Shown here: in pieces, positions 45,897 to 54,631 of the stretch | Position numbering within the stretch: position 1 is the stretch's first letter | Layout: the number at the start of each line of letters is the position of its first letter | Assembly: GCF_000172155.1 (NCBI RefSeq) | Contig: NZ_ABIZ01000001.1 | Span: 1,240,001-1,304,000, forward strand | DNA length: 64,000 nt | Direction of reading: 5' to 3' | Source: Verrucomicrobium spinosum DSM 4136 = JCM 18804 | GTDB lineage: Bacteria > Verrucomicrobiota > Verrucomicrobiia > Verrucomicrobiales > Verrucomicrobiaceae | Notes under the pieces: generated by a model | Database searches by the model: none | The model's input: the letters and a program-made list of their open reading frames with translations, nothing else | Told to the model about the DNA's origin: nothing | Made by a program: the position numbers and the translations under genes

Positions 45897-47131
45897 GGGC
45901 TTACGCATGAAGGAGGCCTAGCATTTGGAGCCTGAAGGCCGGGTCCATGGTGGCGAGTTTGCGCTTTCTGCGCAGGCTGACTTTTGCTGGGTGCCGGTGC
46001 AGGGTGGTGATGACCATTTCGCGCAGGATGGTGAGGTTGTGGGCCGCGTTGCGGTCCCTCACCTGGCAGTGGTCCTCATTGAAGGTCACATCCAGCACCC
46101 AGTGGCAGCGGTTTTCAACACTCCAGTGTCCGCGCACCAGTTTGGCAAGGCGTTCCACATCGGCTTTGAAGCTGCACAGGAAGTAGTGCACCTCTTCCAA
46201 CGGCGGCCCATCGTGGCTGCGCTGCACCTGGCGGCGCACCTGTGCCACGCTTTGCAGTCCGGCCCATTTCCAGCTCTTGTGGTACCAGTCAAGTTCCTCA
46301 GTGATGGTGTACTCACGTCTTTCACAGCGCCCGTGGGAGAGTTCCAGCGTCACGCTTTTGCGATGGTGGGAGGGGCTGAGGTCCAGGCGCTCGGCTTCCG
46401 TGAAGTGCTTTCTTACAGTCTCATGAGCCCTTGGGTGGTTGGCCTTGAGTGCCAGGACATAATCGGCCCCTGCCCCGGTGATTTGCTCGGCAATGTGAGC
46501 TTGGGTGCCCATGGCATCAATGGTGACGGTGGCCCCTTTGAGTTGCAGGCTTTCCAGCAGACGGGGAATGGCCTCAATTTCGTTGCTCTTCTCATGGCAG
46601 GTGATCTGCCCGGCGCTGAGGTGGTAGTCGTCCACCCAGGCCCGTAGTAAATGGACCAAGTGCCTGCCGGTTTCAGCGTTGTGAGTGCCGCGCAGAGCTT
46701 TGCCATCTATGGCAATATGTCTGCCCTCAAGGTCGCCACACCAGCCCGTGAGCACCTCAAGCAGGGCCTGCGGTTGTATGGCCATGAGCACATTGCGAAA
46801 CACGTCGTGGGACGGAGCCCCATGCTTCAGAGGAAGAAAGCTTTGCAGCCACGACAGCTGGCTCTGGGCAAAATCCCCCATATCCAAATAGCTTTCGCCA
46901 TCGCAGAGAGTCGAACAGAAAGCGATGATGAGCACCTCATCAATGCGATGACGTACTTTGCCAGCCTGGCGGGGATCATGAATCTGGGCAAATTTGGCCC
47001 GGAGGGCTTCCAAAGTGCCTTGAGGAGGAAGGGAGTGGGTCACTCTCCCAGCTTAAACAGCGGTGCCCTGTAGAAAAATCATATCGTTAAGAGATGTTAA
47101 GTTTTCTCACTCTGTTCATACGTAAGCCCTG
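45897..47131 (-). mobile_element. ISAs1-family insertion sequence, copy 3 (intact)
   Basis: A 1235-bp element with ends GGGCTTACGCATGAA and TACGTAAGCCC. The flanking sequence GACCAAACATA is present at both sides (45886-45896 and 47132-47142), a target-site duplication of 9-11 bp, so it transposed here intact. Insertion is about 21 bp beyond the GAF gene stop. Confidence 0.95.
45901..47043 (-). CDS. ISAs1-family transposase
   Basis: A 380-aa DDE transposase, full length. An N-terminal helical region (LEALRAKFAQIHDPRQAGKV) precedes the catalytic domain with HIAIDGKALRGTHN, TIDAMGTQAH and SVENRCHWVLDVTFNEDH. The stop TAA overlaps the inverted repeat. Its N-terminal part is about three-quarters identical to copies 1 and 2, but the last about 70 residues are identical to copy 1. 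It may be able to mobilise the defective copies in trans. Confidence 0.95.
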   Translation of the reverse strand: MTHSLPPQGTLEALRAKFAQIHDPRQAGKVRHRIDEVLIIAFCSTLCDGESYLDMGDFAQSQLSWLQSFLPLKHGAPSHDVFRNVLMAIQPQALLEVLTGWCGDLEGRHIAIDGKALRGTHNAETGRHLVHLLRAWVDDYHLSAGQITCHEKSNEIEAIPRLLESLQLKGATVTIDAMGTQAHIAEQITGAGADYVLALKANHPRAHETVRKHFTEAERLDLSPSHHRKSVTLELSHGRCERREYTITEELDWYHKSWKWAGLQSVAQVRRQVQRSHDGPPLEEVHYFLCSFKADVERLAKLVRGHWSVENRCHWVLDVTFNEDHCQVRDRNAAHNLTILREMVITTLHRHPAKVSLRRKRKLATMDPAFRLQMLGLLHA

Positions 47132-47152
47132 GACCAAACATAGGCAATTCAC

Positions 47153-47608
47153 TTACACAATCCGCTCCGCGATCTCGCTGGCAATGGCCAGCAGGTTCTC
47201 CTTTTCCTCGTGGGTAAAATCATACGGCACCATCTTGCCAATGCCCAGCGTGCCGCGCAGTTCCCCGCCCGACAGTGTGGGAACAGCGATGGAGCCCTGC
47301 ACGTTGGTCTGCCGCGCGCCCTCCTTGGCCACACCGCCCAGATCCGCCTGCAGGTTGCAGAGTTCCACCGGTTCACGCCGCTCCGCTGCCGCGCCCGCGA
47401 TTCCCTTGCCCACAGGAATCGTCTCTACCACCGGCAGAAGCTGGGGAGGGATGCCTTTCTGCGCCACCAGCTTCAACAACCCATCTGCCGGGTCTAGGCG
47501 GTGCAGCGTCCCGGTGGTGCAGCCGAATTCCGCAATCACGGCCTCCAGCACGGCCTGCCAGTCTGGGGAGTCGGTCTCAAGCAGAGGAAGAAGAAAGGGG
47601 GTGGACAT
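47153..47608 (-). CDS. GAF-domain protein
   Basis: A 151-aa protein made of one GAF domain: FGCTTGTLHRLDPADGLLKLVAQKG, VGKGIAGAAAERREPVELCNL, QGSIAVPTLSGGELRGTLGIGKM. GAF domains bind small molecules such as cyclic nucleotides or sense redox (fRMsr type); no partner output domain is present. It is flanked by IS copy 3 downstream and IS copy 2 upstream, only 62 bp from its start, so its expression may be IS-affected. ATG 47608 chosen. Confidence 0.8.
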   Translation of the reverse strand: MSTPFLLPLLETDSPDWQAVLEAVIAEFGCTTGTLHRLDPADGLLKLVAQKGIPPQLLPVVETIPVGKGIAGAAAERREPVELCNLQADLGGVAKEGARQTNVQGSIAVPTLSGGELRGTLGIGKMVPYDFTHEEKENLLAIASEIAERIV

Positions 47609-47670
47609 GCGGCACCTTAGCCCCACTCCCGCCAGAACGGCAAGGAACAAGCTGAGGCTGCTGCCGGGCA

Positions 47671-48451
47671 GGGCTTACGCATGAATGGGGTGAGGAAGTT
47701 TAAGGTTTGTTAATTATGTGATTTTTACGAGACTCTCCCTGCTGTAAGAGGGGAGGATGAGTTCCCAGCTCCCTATTCCGGGCGCTTTGCAAGCTTTGCG
47801 GGCCAAGTTTTCCACGCTTGCGGACCATCGCCACGCTGGCAAGGTTCGCCATCGGCTTGATGAAGTGCTGCTCATTGCTTTTTGCAGCACGTTGTGTGAT
47901 GGCGAAAGCTATCTGGACATGGAGGACTTCGCCCGGACCCAGTTGGACTGGCTTCGCACCTTCCTGCCCCTGGCGCATGGAGCTCCTTCTCATGATGTGT
48001 TTCGCAATGTGCTCATGGGCCTTGCCCCACAAGCCTTGCTGTAGGTGCTCACCAGTTGGTGTGGAGAGCTCAGAGGCAAGCACATAGCCATTGATGGCAA
48101 GGCGCTGCGGGGAACCCACAGTGCCGAAGCCGGCAAAAATCTGGTGCACCTGCTCCGGGCTTGGGTGGATGATTACCACCTCAATGCCGGTCAGCTGGTT
48201 TGTGAGCAGAAGAGCAACGAGATCGAAGCCATTCCGCGACTGCTGGAAAGCCTGCAGCTCCAGGGAGCCGCCGTGACCATTGATGCCATGGGGACACAAG
48301 GTCACATTGCCGAGCAGATCATTGAGGCAGGGGCCGATTATGTCTTGGCCCTCAAAGCCAACCACCCCAACGCCCTTCAAGCCGTGAGCGCCCACTTCAA
48401 GGAAGCTGAGTCAAGAGAGCTCAAGAGCCCACGGCATCCCAAGAGTGTGAC
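47671..48451 (+). mobile_element. ISAs1-family insertion sequence, copy 2 (3' truncated)
   Basis: The first 781 bp of the copy 1 element, starting GGGCTTACGCATGAA and apparently identical to 38408-39188 including the TAG. It stops abruptly after GTGTGAC at 48451, where unrelated sequence (GTTTTCAGCG) begins, so the 3' about 450 bp and the right inverted repeat are lost. Confidence 0.92.
47757..48451 (+). pseudogene. Truncated ISAs1-family transposase
   Basis: Remnant of the copy 1 transposase with the same TAG (48042-48044) and no C-terminus; the third catalytic residue (ENRCHW) is missing. Nonfunctional. Confidence 0.92.
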
Positions 48452-48473
48452 GTTTTCAGCGAGGGCGAATGAT

Positions 48474-48513
48474 GCCGATTGCCAATCGGCGGCACAGCAG
48501 ATTGCCAATCTGC
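48474..48513. repeat. Paired 17-bp palindromes with GATTGCCAATC core
   Basis: GCCGATTGCCAATCGGC (48474-48490) and GCAGATTGCCAATCTGC (48497-48513) are near-perfect palindromes sharing the core, 6 bp apart, between the truncated IS and the hydrolase gene. Possibly a bidirectional terminator or a short REP-like pair. Confidence 0.65.
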
Positions 48514-48551
48514 GCTACGCTTCTGAGGCCGTGGCAGCGCGTGGACTTGCT

Positions 48552-49799
48552 TCACTTCGCGCGCACGGGCATCGCTGTGCCATCGCCGGGCAGCTCGCCA
48601 CGCAGCATCTTCCCGGCCTGGCCAGTGAGCCAGAGGTAGTGATCCTCCGCCACACCGGGCTCGGTGGCGAAGGGGCTTTCCCCCACGGGCGGGTCCTGAC
48701 GGGTCTTGAAGATGGCGGTGCCTTCGTCGAGCTCATCAAACATGGCCACGTACTGCATCCGCAGGCCAAGTTTCTTCGTCTGGGCAAACTGGGACCAGAT
48801 GAACTCACCTCCCAGCCGTGGGATGGCGTTGACCGGAGCTTCTTTGCCGCGGCCTTTCTGCAGATTGTGCCAGCTGAATCCCGGGAAGGCCACGGGCAGG
48901 TAGTCGAGGTTTCTTTCCTTGCACCAGGCCACATCCCCGCTGGCGGTCTTTTCAAAGTGCGAGGCCGCGTTTTTGGGGTTGTTGTAGCGGCCGATGGTCC
49001 AGGGGCTGACAACGTCCGCTTTGGCAATGAGGTTGTGCAGTTCGGGATCCGCAATGCTGTCGCGGGTCAGCGTGCGCCAGTAGGCGGGCACGCCGAGCAT
49101 GAGGGAGACGTTGCCGTAGCGCGGATCGTTCTTGAAGAACTCGATGAGTTGTTTCCATTCATCCAGCATGGGGGCGCGGTCGGAGAAGCCGAGGCCCCAG
49201 AGGGCGACGAGGGGTTTGCCGCGGTGCCGGAGGTAGGCTGGGTTTTCTTTGGCATCGGCAAAGTGACAGATGTCCACGAGACGTTTCCAGTCGTTGATCA
49301 GGAGCTGGGTCTCGCCAGGCTTGATACCGGAGAGGTCATACATGAGCACCCACTCCCGCCCGTGGTCGCGGGCGGCGGTGCGAGTAGTTTCCAGAACCAA
49401 GTCCTGGGCCTTGGCATGGCGCGGGTCCTTGGTGGAGACGACGAAGCGCTGGAGGAAGACGCCATCGATGCCGTACTCCTTCATCCACTGGTGATGGAGA
49501 TTGATGACGGAGGGCTTCACCGAGCTATACACGTCCGCTGGGGTGCCGTCGGCGAATTTGAAGGGCGTGGGGGTCCGGTCGGCTGCGGGGATCTCGCGGA
49601 CGTCTGGCCAGAGGTCGATGCTGCAAGCTCCGGGGCCGAAGTTCCGGCCGCCATAGTGATGCCAGCCGGTGTTGGTGCCGTCATCGGGCGTGCGAAACCA
49701 GCCCTGGTAGCCGCACATGATTTTGCCGTCCAGGCCTTCTGCCCAGGTGGAGGTGGCGAAGACTAGAGTGCAGAGGAGGAGGAGCAGGGCAGAATTCAT
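48552..49799 (-). CDS. Secreted GH71/GH99-like glycoside hydrolase
   Basis: A 415-aa protein with a signal peptide (LLLLLCTLVFATSTWA). The opening KIMCGYQGWFRTPDDG, WPDVREIP, then INLHHQWMKEYGIDGVFLQRFV and YDLSGIKPGETQLL resemble proteins annotated as xylosidase/arabinosidase or GH71/99-like. The central WGLGFSDRAP, ADVVSPWTIGRYNNP and LPVAFPGFSWHN are conserved in that group. Acts outside the cytoplasm on alpha-glycans; substrate unknown. The truncated IS lies 100 bp downstream of its stop. Confidence 0.75.
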   Translation of the reverse strand: MNSALLLLLCTLVFATSTWAEGLDGKIMCGYQGWFRTPDDGTNTGWHHYGGRNFGPGACSIDLWPDVREIPAADRTPTPFKFADGTPADVYSSVKPSVINLHHQWMKEYGIDGVFLQRFVVSTKDPRHAKAQDLVLETTRTAARDHGREWVLMYDLSGIKPGETQLLINDWKRLVDICHFADAKENPAYLRHRGKPLVALWGLGFSDRAPMLDEWKQLIEFFKNDPRYGNVSLMLGVPAYWRTLTRDSIADPELHNLIAKADVVSPWTIGRYNNPKNAASHFEKTASGDVAWCKERNLDYLPVAFPGFSWHNLQKGRGKEAPVNAIPRLGGEFIWSQFAQTKKLGLRMQYVAMFDELDEGTAIFKTRQDPPVGESPFATEPGVAEDHYLWLTGQAGKMLRGELPGDGTAMPVRAK

Positions 49800-49873
49800 G
49801 AGATGGCGCGTTGGTCCATTCACCAACCCACCTGCCTTCGTCAATCTTGCGGGAGTAGTCCGAATGGTCTGCT

Positions 49874-50431
49874 TCAGACCGGTGCCCGGGTGGCTGTCGC
49901 ACCAGTGGACACATCGATGAAATGTTCCTGGCCGGCGTCGTCGGTGACGATGACGGATTCGCCTTGGGCTTCGAGCGGACCGGTAAAAGGGGATTCGCCG
50001 ACGGCCTGCCACACGAGGGACCCGTCGAAATTGATGCGTGCAATGGCCAGCTCCCCGTGGGTGATGAGGCAGTGATGGATGGGATTGTGATGCACGCCGA
50101 AGCAGGTCAGTTCGTCCACCAAGGTCGTCCACATCAACTGCAAATCCGGGAGATGGAGCGCGGTGACTGAGGCACCGCAGGCGATGAAGAGAGTGTCGTC
50201 TGCCACGACGGCGGACTGGTCGTGAACTCCGGTTTCCCCTTTGGAGGTTTGCAGTTGGGCCTGGGCCACGGGCTGGGATTCCTGAAGGACCTCAATCCGG
50301 TGGCAGGAGGTGGGCTGAGTCGGGATGTCATCCAGAAGAATGAGCCCTGCATTTGGCTGGGAGGGGTCAATTGCCTGGGGGAAGCCTTCGCGCAACTGGA
50401 TGGTGTACGGGGGGCTGGAGAGGGTGACCAT
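49874..50431 (-). CDS. Hypothetical protein, beta-rich
   Basis: A 185-aa protein with no signal peptide and no family I recognise. It alternates short hydrophobic strands (DDTLFIACGASVTALHLPDL, HHCLITHGELAIARINFDGSLVWQ), which resemble blades of a PQQ-type propeller, but it is far too short for a complete one. It lies just upstream of the hydrolase on the same strand. ATG 50431 chosen over 50455. Probably real, because amino-acid use is protein-like. Confidence 0.6.
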   Translation of the reverse strand: MVTLSSPPYTIQLREGFPQAIDPSQPNAGLILLDDIPTQPTSCHRIEVLQESQPVAQAQLQTSKGETGVHDQSAVVADDTLFIACGASVTALHLPDLQLMWTTLVDELTCFGVHHNPIHHCLITHGELAIARINFDGSLVWQAVGESPFTGPLEAQGESVIVTDDAGQEHFIDVSTGATATRAPV

Positions 50432-50544
50432 GGGGAGGGGGAAGGGTGGCGGCACGAATGCGCGTGGAGCAACCGCCGCGCAAGTGATCGTGTGGGATAT
50501 TGGCGGAGATGACGGGGCAGACTTTCAAGATGCTCCGTGCCCGC

Positions 50545-50640
50545 TGAATGAGGCCGGGCTTTCAGCCCTCAAATATCTCTCTGTTTCCGAAACCTGGGGC
50601 GCTGCCCCAGGCTGGGATGAAGCCGGGCCTTTGGCCCTCA
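50545..50640. repeat. REP-like cluster after the VOC gene
   Basis: GGCCGGGCTTTCAGCCCTC (about 50550), CCTGGGGCGCTGCCCCAGG (50593-50611) and GCCGGGCCTTTGGCCCTC (about 50625) occur in an A-B-A order, matching the 136-bp repeat at 41913. Confidence 0.8.
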
Positions 50641-50662
50641 GCTTCTGCTGCATCGATGTGCT

Positions 50663-51040
50663 TTAGCGTCCAATGATCACAGCCTCGATGCGGTAGCCGT
50701 CGGGATCGATGACAAACGCGGCGTAGTAGCCGGGGCCGTACTCTTTGCAGAGTTCCGGAGGCCCGTTGTCTGTGCCGCCGTGTTGCAAGGCGGCCTCATA
50801 GAAGGCGGTGACGGCCTCACTCGAAGGCGCTGAGAACGCCACGTGAAAGCCGTCGCCCGCCACCGTCTGATGATCCGGCCGGAGGCGGATGGCAAACTTG
50901 TCCTGGCCCTTGATGGTGCCGTAGCCTACGGCGGTGTCGTCGCTCCAGACGCGGCTGTACCCCAGAGGGGCCAGCGCGGCATCATAGAATTTCGCGGAAC
51001 GGGCCAGATCCGCCACGGCAAAGGAAAGGTGATGAAGCAT
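50663..51040 (-). CDS. VOC-family (glyoxalase/dioxygenase-like) protein
   Basis: A 125-aa single-domain VOC protein: LHHLSFAVADLARSAKFYDAAL (metal His and strand 1) and YYAAFVIDPDGYRIEAV (Glu ligand). The fold covers glyoxalase I, fosfomycin resistance and extradiol enzymes; substrate unknown. ATG 51040 starts the conserved first strand; longer frames upstream overlap trmD. It is 23 bp downstream of the trmD stop. Confidence 0.85.
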   Translation of the reverse strand: MLHHLSFAVADLARSAKFYDAALAPLGYSRVWSDDTAVGYGTIKGQDKFAIRLRPDHQTVAGDGFHVAFSAPSSEAVTAFYEAALQHGGTDNGPPELCKEYGPGYYAAFVIDPDGYRIEAVIIGR

Positions 51041-51063
51041 GGTGGGCGGGAGTTTGCCCGGCG

Positions 51064-51750
51064 CTAGGGTTTCTGCTCCGGTGGCAGGAGGTCCGGGCGG
51101 TTCTTGCGGGTCCGCTCTTTGGCCTGTTCCTTCCGCCATTTGGCGATCTTCCCGTGGTCGCCGGAGAGGAGAATGTCGGGCACTTTTTGCCCCTGCCACT
51201 CGGCGGGGCGGGTGTAGTGAGGGTGGTCCAGGAGGTCGGATTCGGTGAAGCTTTCCTGGATGGCGGATTCGTCATCGCCGAGCACACCGGGCACGAGGCG
51301 CACGATGGCATCGACCACCACCGCCGCGGCAATGGCCCCGTTGGTGAGGACGTAGTCACCGAGGCTGATTTCCTCGTCCACGCAGGTGTCCACGATGCGC
51401 TGGTCCACACCTTCGTAGTGGCCGCAGAGGAAGATGAGATGCGGCTCGGTGCTGAGCCGGCGCGCAGTGGCCTGGTCGAAGGGTTTGCCCTGTGGGGTCA
51501 TGAAGATGACCTTGCTCTGTGGGGTGCGGACTTCGTCGAGCATGGCCGCGATGGGCTCCGGCCTCATCACCATGCCAGGGCCGCCGCCAAAGGGGGCGTC
51601 GTCCACCTGGCGGTACTTGCCCATGCCATGCTTGCGCAGGTCGTGCACCCGGAGGTCCAGCACGCCTTTTTCCCGGGCACGCCCCATGATGCTCGCGCCC
51701 AGCGGCACCGTGACGACTTCGGGGAACAGCGTGATGACATCGACTTGCAT
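51064..51750 (-). CDS. trmD: tRNA (guanine-N1)-methyltransferase
   Basis: A 228-aa TrmD, methylating G37 of tRNAs. It has VDVITLFPEVV, LRVHDLRKHGMGKYRQVDDAPFGGGPGMVM, LCGHYEGVDQRI, ISLGDYVLTNGA and the C-terminal TESDLLDHPHYTRPAEWQG. Length is normal. ATG 51750 is certain by homology. An (AGTGGTGG)n array sits upstream; no rpsP or rimM is adjacent. Confidence 0.96.
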   Translation of the reverse strand: MQVDVITLFPEVVTVPLGASIMGRAREKGVLDLRVHDLRKHGMGKYRQVDDAPFGGGPGMVMRPEPIAAMLDEVRTPQSKVIFMTPQGKPFDQATARRLSTEPHLIFLCGHYEGVDQRIVDTCVDEEISLGDYVLTNGAIAAAVVVDAIVRLVPGVLGDDESAIQESFTESDLLDHPHYTRPAEWQGQKVPDILLSGDHGKIAKWRKEQAKERTRKNRPDLLPPEQKP

Positions 51751-51800
51751 GGCCGCGCAAGGTAGGGAGACAGGGGCGCGGTGCAAGGGGCGCGGGGCGG

Positions 51801-51873
51801 GGAGTGGTGGAGTGGTGGAGTGGTGGAGTGGTGGAGTGGTGGAGTGGTGGAGTGGTGGAGTGGTGGAGTGGTG
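51801..51873. repeat. Octanucleotide microsatellite (GGAGTGGT)n
   Basis: About nine tandem units of an 8-bp repeat, 51 bp upstream of the trmD start. Confidence 0.9.
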
Positions 51874-51961
51874 TGGCGACCGTTCCGGCGTCCCTCCGGG
51901 ACTGGTGGTCGATGGACCGAGGGGCGTGAATGGCGGATTGGCGTCAGGGGTGGGCAACACG

Positions 51962-52064
51962 ATGGGCCTACCGCTCCGCGGTAGCGAGAGGACGTGTTCC
52001 TTCCACGGGTAGCCCTCGTTATACTCGGTCGACCCGTGGCTACTCATGGTGAACCCTCCGGGTT
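51962..52064. repeat. Half-unit of the nested palindromic element
   Basis: Begins with the same 23 bp as the right inner arm (16005-16027), then a CCACGGGT..ACCCGTGG hairpin, and ends with GTGAACCCTCCGGGTT, matching the outer arm at 16090-16106. It lacks the mirror half, so the half-unit is an independent repeat. Confidence 0.8.
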
Positions 52065-52656
52065 CGGCTGCAGGTGGGTGATGGCGTGCTTGGATAGTCG
52101 GGAATCCGCGCTGTAGTGCACGGGTGTCGCACTCGGGATCGGGCGGGGGATGCGAAAGGGAATGCGATGTTCGGGCGGCTTGAGACGCTGATGGGACGTG
52201 CGACTGAAGTTCCCGGCAGGATGCCGGGAACGGCACGCAAGGATGCGTGCGGTCCCCCAGTTTCCCGGTCACAGCGCTTCAGAGTCAGTGGGGAGCGCGC
52301 GCTTCCAGCGTGCTGGCTTTCTGCATCTTGCAGAAGCCTTCAGTCGAACGTCCTCTGGCACTGCAAGCTCCTCGACGTTCCCCAACCCAATACTTCCAAC
52401 ACCTGGCGGCGCAGCCGCTTTGGGACTGCGGTGAGAATCACCGCTTTTGGGATGGCTTGTGAGGTTCTATCGAGGTGAGGACGTCAGCGGAGGCTTGTTC
52501 CTCCGGTCGGGCTGCATCGTTGTCTGCCTGACACAGGACTCCCCAAAGCGGCAATGCTTGCCGCACTCCCAAAATCCCGCAAGCGGGATCAGGTGTAGGA
52601 CGTCCTAGTTCGTTTGGGGCTTCTTTGGGCCTCCGGTATTGGAGGCTGGCTTCAAA
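52065..52656. other. Intergenic stretch with short hairpins, no gene seen
   Basis: No coding sequence is supported over about 590 bp. Short inverted repeats are frequent: TTCCCGGCAGGATGCCGGGAA (about 52210), CGCAGCCGCTTTGGGACTGCGG (about 52410), AAAGCGGCAATGCTTGCCGC (about 52540) and TCCCGCAAGCGGGA (about 52578). Reading frames at 52116-52478 look random. Confidence 0.5.
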
Positions 52657-53286
52657 TCACCTAGGGGCAAAGGGACTGAGTGAGTCAGGCGACTTGGCAT
52701 TCTTCTCCAGCACCGACACCTTCACGGGCGTGAGCTTCACGGTGCCATCTGGATAGTCACTCAAGCTCGCTTCCAGATTGCGGCCATCGTCGGTCAGACC
52801 TCGGGTTTCCCAGTCCACCCGGTAGGTACGGTCCACGGCTTCTCTTCCATCTGCTGCAGGGGCTTCGGCACGGATGGTTTCGATGCGGATGGGCTGGTCG
52901 AGGTGATTGTGCCAGGTCGCGTAGTAGCGGCCCTGAGCGTTGCTGAAGCGGATGCCCAACTTGTCGATCTCCTCTTTGGGGAGTTCTTTCCATGAGGTGG
53001 ATTCGGAGGTTGTCTCTGTCGATGGGGCGATCAGTTGCTGTGCCTGTTGGCCTGCCTGGAACGCCTCGGATGCAGCGCTATCTTTGGCATCCTCTGCTTC
53101 GGACAGGCGATTCGCATCGAACGAGGAGACGAAGACCTCCTTTGCCTCGCCGGTGAATCGGTTGATCTGCACGAGGCGTTCACTTCCCGTACCGATCCCC
53201 TGCTTAACCAACTGCTGGGTGAACCCAAAGTAAACGGCTGCGGCACCGAGAACGGCACCGCCGAGGAGGGCGAAGAGAGTTTTCAT
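52657..53286 (-). CDS. Hypothetical membrane-anchored or secreted protein
   Basis: A 209-aa protein with an N-terminal hydrophobic segment (LFALLGGAVLGAAAVYFGF), either an uncleaved anchor or a signal. The rest is polar: VQINRFTGEAKEVFVSSFD, a Glu/Ala/Gln-rich helix (about 62-92), then IRFSNAQGRYYATWHNHLDQPIRI, suggesting a beta domain. No family recognised. It follows the prfB terminator on the same strand. Confidence 0.65.
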   Translation of the reverse strand: MKTLFALLGGAVLGAAAVYFGFTQQLVKQGIGTGSERLVQINRFTGEAKEVFVSSFDANRLSEAEDAKDSAASEAFQAGQQAQQLIAPSTETTSESTSWKELPKEEIDKLGIRFSNAQGRYYATWHNHLDQPIRIETIRAEAPAADGREAVDRTYRVDWETRGLTDDGRNLEASLSDYPDGTVKLTPVKVSVLEKNAKSPDSLSPFAPR

Positions 53287-53369
53287 GGCCTGATCTGAGG
53301 TGAGATGGTGATTCGAATGACAACACCAAAGACGCAAACGGCCAATCTCTATTCGATGTTCCGAAGCGA

Positions 53370-53400
53370 AAAAGGGGGCCCACCTTTCAGCGGGCCCTCT
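53370..53400 (-). terminator. Rho-independent terminator after prfB
   Basis: On the minus strand AGGGCCCGCTGAAAGGTGGGCCC forms a GC stem followed by CCTTTTTC. It lies about 35 bp past the prfB stop and before the next gene. Confidence 0.8.
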
Positions 53401-53435
53401 CAATCACAAATCAAAATTCCAAATTCCAAAATGGT

Positions 53436-54582
53436 CTATACGTCCTCGTCGTCATCGCCGTCGCCTGCCTTGCGGCCGCGGAGCTTGGCTTCGATAAAGG
53501 CATCCAGATCACCGTCCATGACATTGCCCACGTTGCCGGTTTTTTCCCCGGTGCGGTGGTCTTTGACCATCTGGTAGGGCTGGAAGACGTAGGAACGGAT
53601 CTGGCTGCCCCAGGCGACGTCGCCCTTCTCGCCGTACTGGCGTTCCATCTCTGTCTTCTTCTTGTCCTGCTCGAGCTGGTACAGCTTGGCCTTGAGCATG
53701 TTCATGGCCATCTCCCGGTTTTTGCCCTGGGAGCGCTGCACCTGGCAGTTCACGATGATGCCGGTGGGTTCGTGGATGAGCCGGACGGCGGTCTCCACCT
53801 TGTTCACGTTCTGGCCGCCTTTGCCGCCGGAACGATAGGTCTCGAACTTGATGTCGGCCTCGTTGAGCTCGATGCCGATGTCCTCATCGACTTCCGGAGT
53901 GACATCCACGCTGGCGAAGCTGGTGTGGCGACGCTTGGCGGAGTCGAAGGGGGAGATTCGTACCAGGCGGTGCACGCCGCGTTCGCAGTTAAGCTTGCCG
54001 AAGGCGTAGTCTCCCGTGACGCGGAAGACGGCGCTGCGCACGCCCACTTCTTCACCAGGGGCGAAGTCCACCATCTCGGTCTTGTAGCCGCTGCGCTCGC
54101 ACCAGCGTTGGTACATGCGCAGGAGCATGTCGGCCCAGTCGCAGGACTCCGTGCCGCCGGCACCGCAGTGAATGGTGACGAAGGCGCCCTTCTTGTCCAG
54201 CTCACCGGTCAGGAGCATGGCCAGCTCGAAGTCGCTGAGCGCCTTCTCCATGGCGTGATATTCCTTCTCGACCTCCGTCCAGGAGGCGAGGTCGTTCTCA
54301 TGCTGGGCAATCTCACCCAAGACGAAGAAGTCCTCCAGACGTCGCTCTAGCTCTTCGAGAGGGAGAATCCTGTTCTTAAGATTGTTGACGGTGTCGATCG
54401 TCTTGCGCGCACGTTCCTGGTTGTCCCAGAACTCAGGGCGGGCCAGCTCGTCTTCCAGCGTCTCGAGGTCGGATTTTAGTTTCCCGACGTCAAAGATACC
54501 TCCGGAGCCCGCCAAGGCGGCCCTTGAGGCTCTCCGTGTCGAACGCTTGCAGATCGGTGATGACGGTTTTGGCCTTGTCCAT
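53436..54582 (-). CDS. prfB: Peptide chain release factor 2 (programmed +1 frameshift)
   Basis: RF2 reads UGA and UAA stops. A 30-codon first frame from ATG 54582 ends at TGA 54492-54490; a +1 shift at CTTTGAC continues into the 351-aa second frame starting [12 protein letters not shown], giving about 381 aa. Features: [13 protein letters not shown] (GGQ partner region), [15 protein letters not shown] with the GGQ, and the RF2-type [13 protein letters not shown]. The frameshift makes RF2 autoregulate its own level. Followed by a terminator. Confidence 0.95.
54488..54503 (-). promoter_or_regulatory. prfB programmed +1 frameshift site
   Basis: The coding-strand CGGAGGTATCTTTGAC joins an internal Shine-Dalgarno-like GGAGG, the slippery CTT codon and TGA followed by C, the classic weak stop context. 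The internal SD sits three bases before CTT, the spacing known to promote the shift. Confidence 0.93.
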
Positions 54583-54631
54583 GAGGGTTTAATAAACCCG
54601 CGGGCCGGGGAGGCAAGCGAAACTCAAACGA

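Noticed and set aside
48045-49766. 573-aa frame running from IS copy 2 into the hydrolase antisense
   Set aside because: A chimera made by joining an IS fragment to the reverse strand of a real gene.
52116-52478. Short plus-strand frames in the 52-kb gap
   Set aside because: Composition is random and several frames overlap equally; hairpins fit intergenic repeats better.
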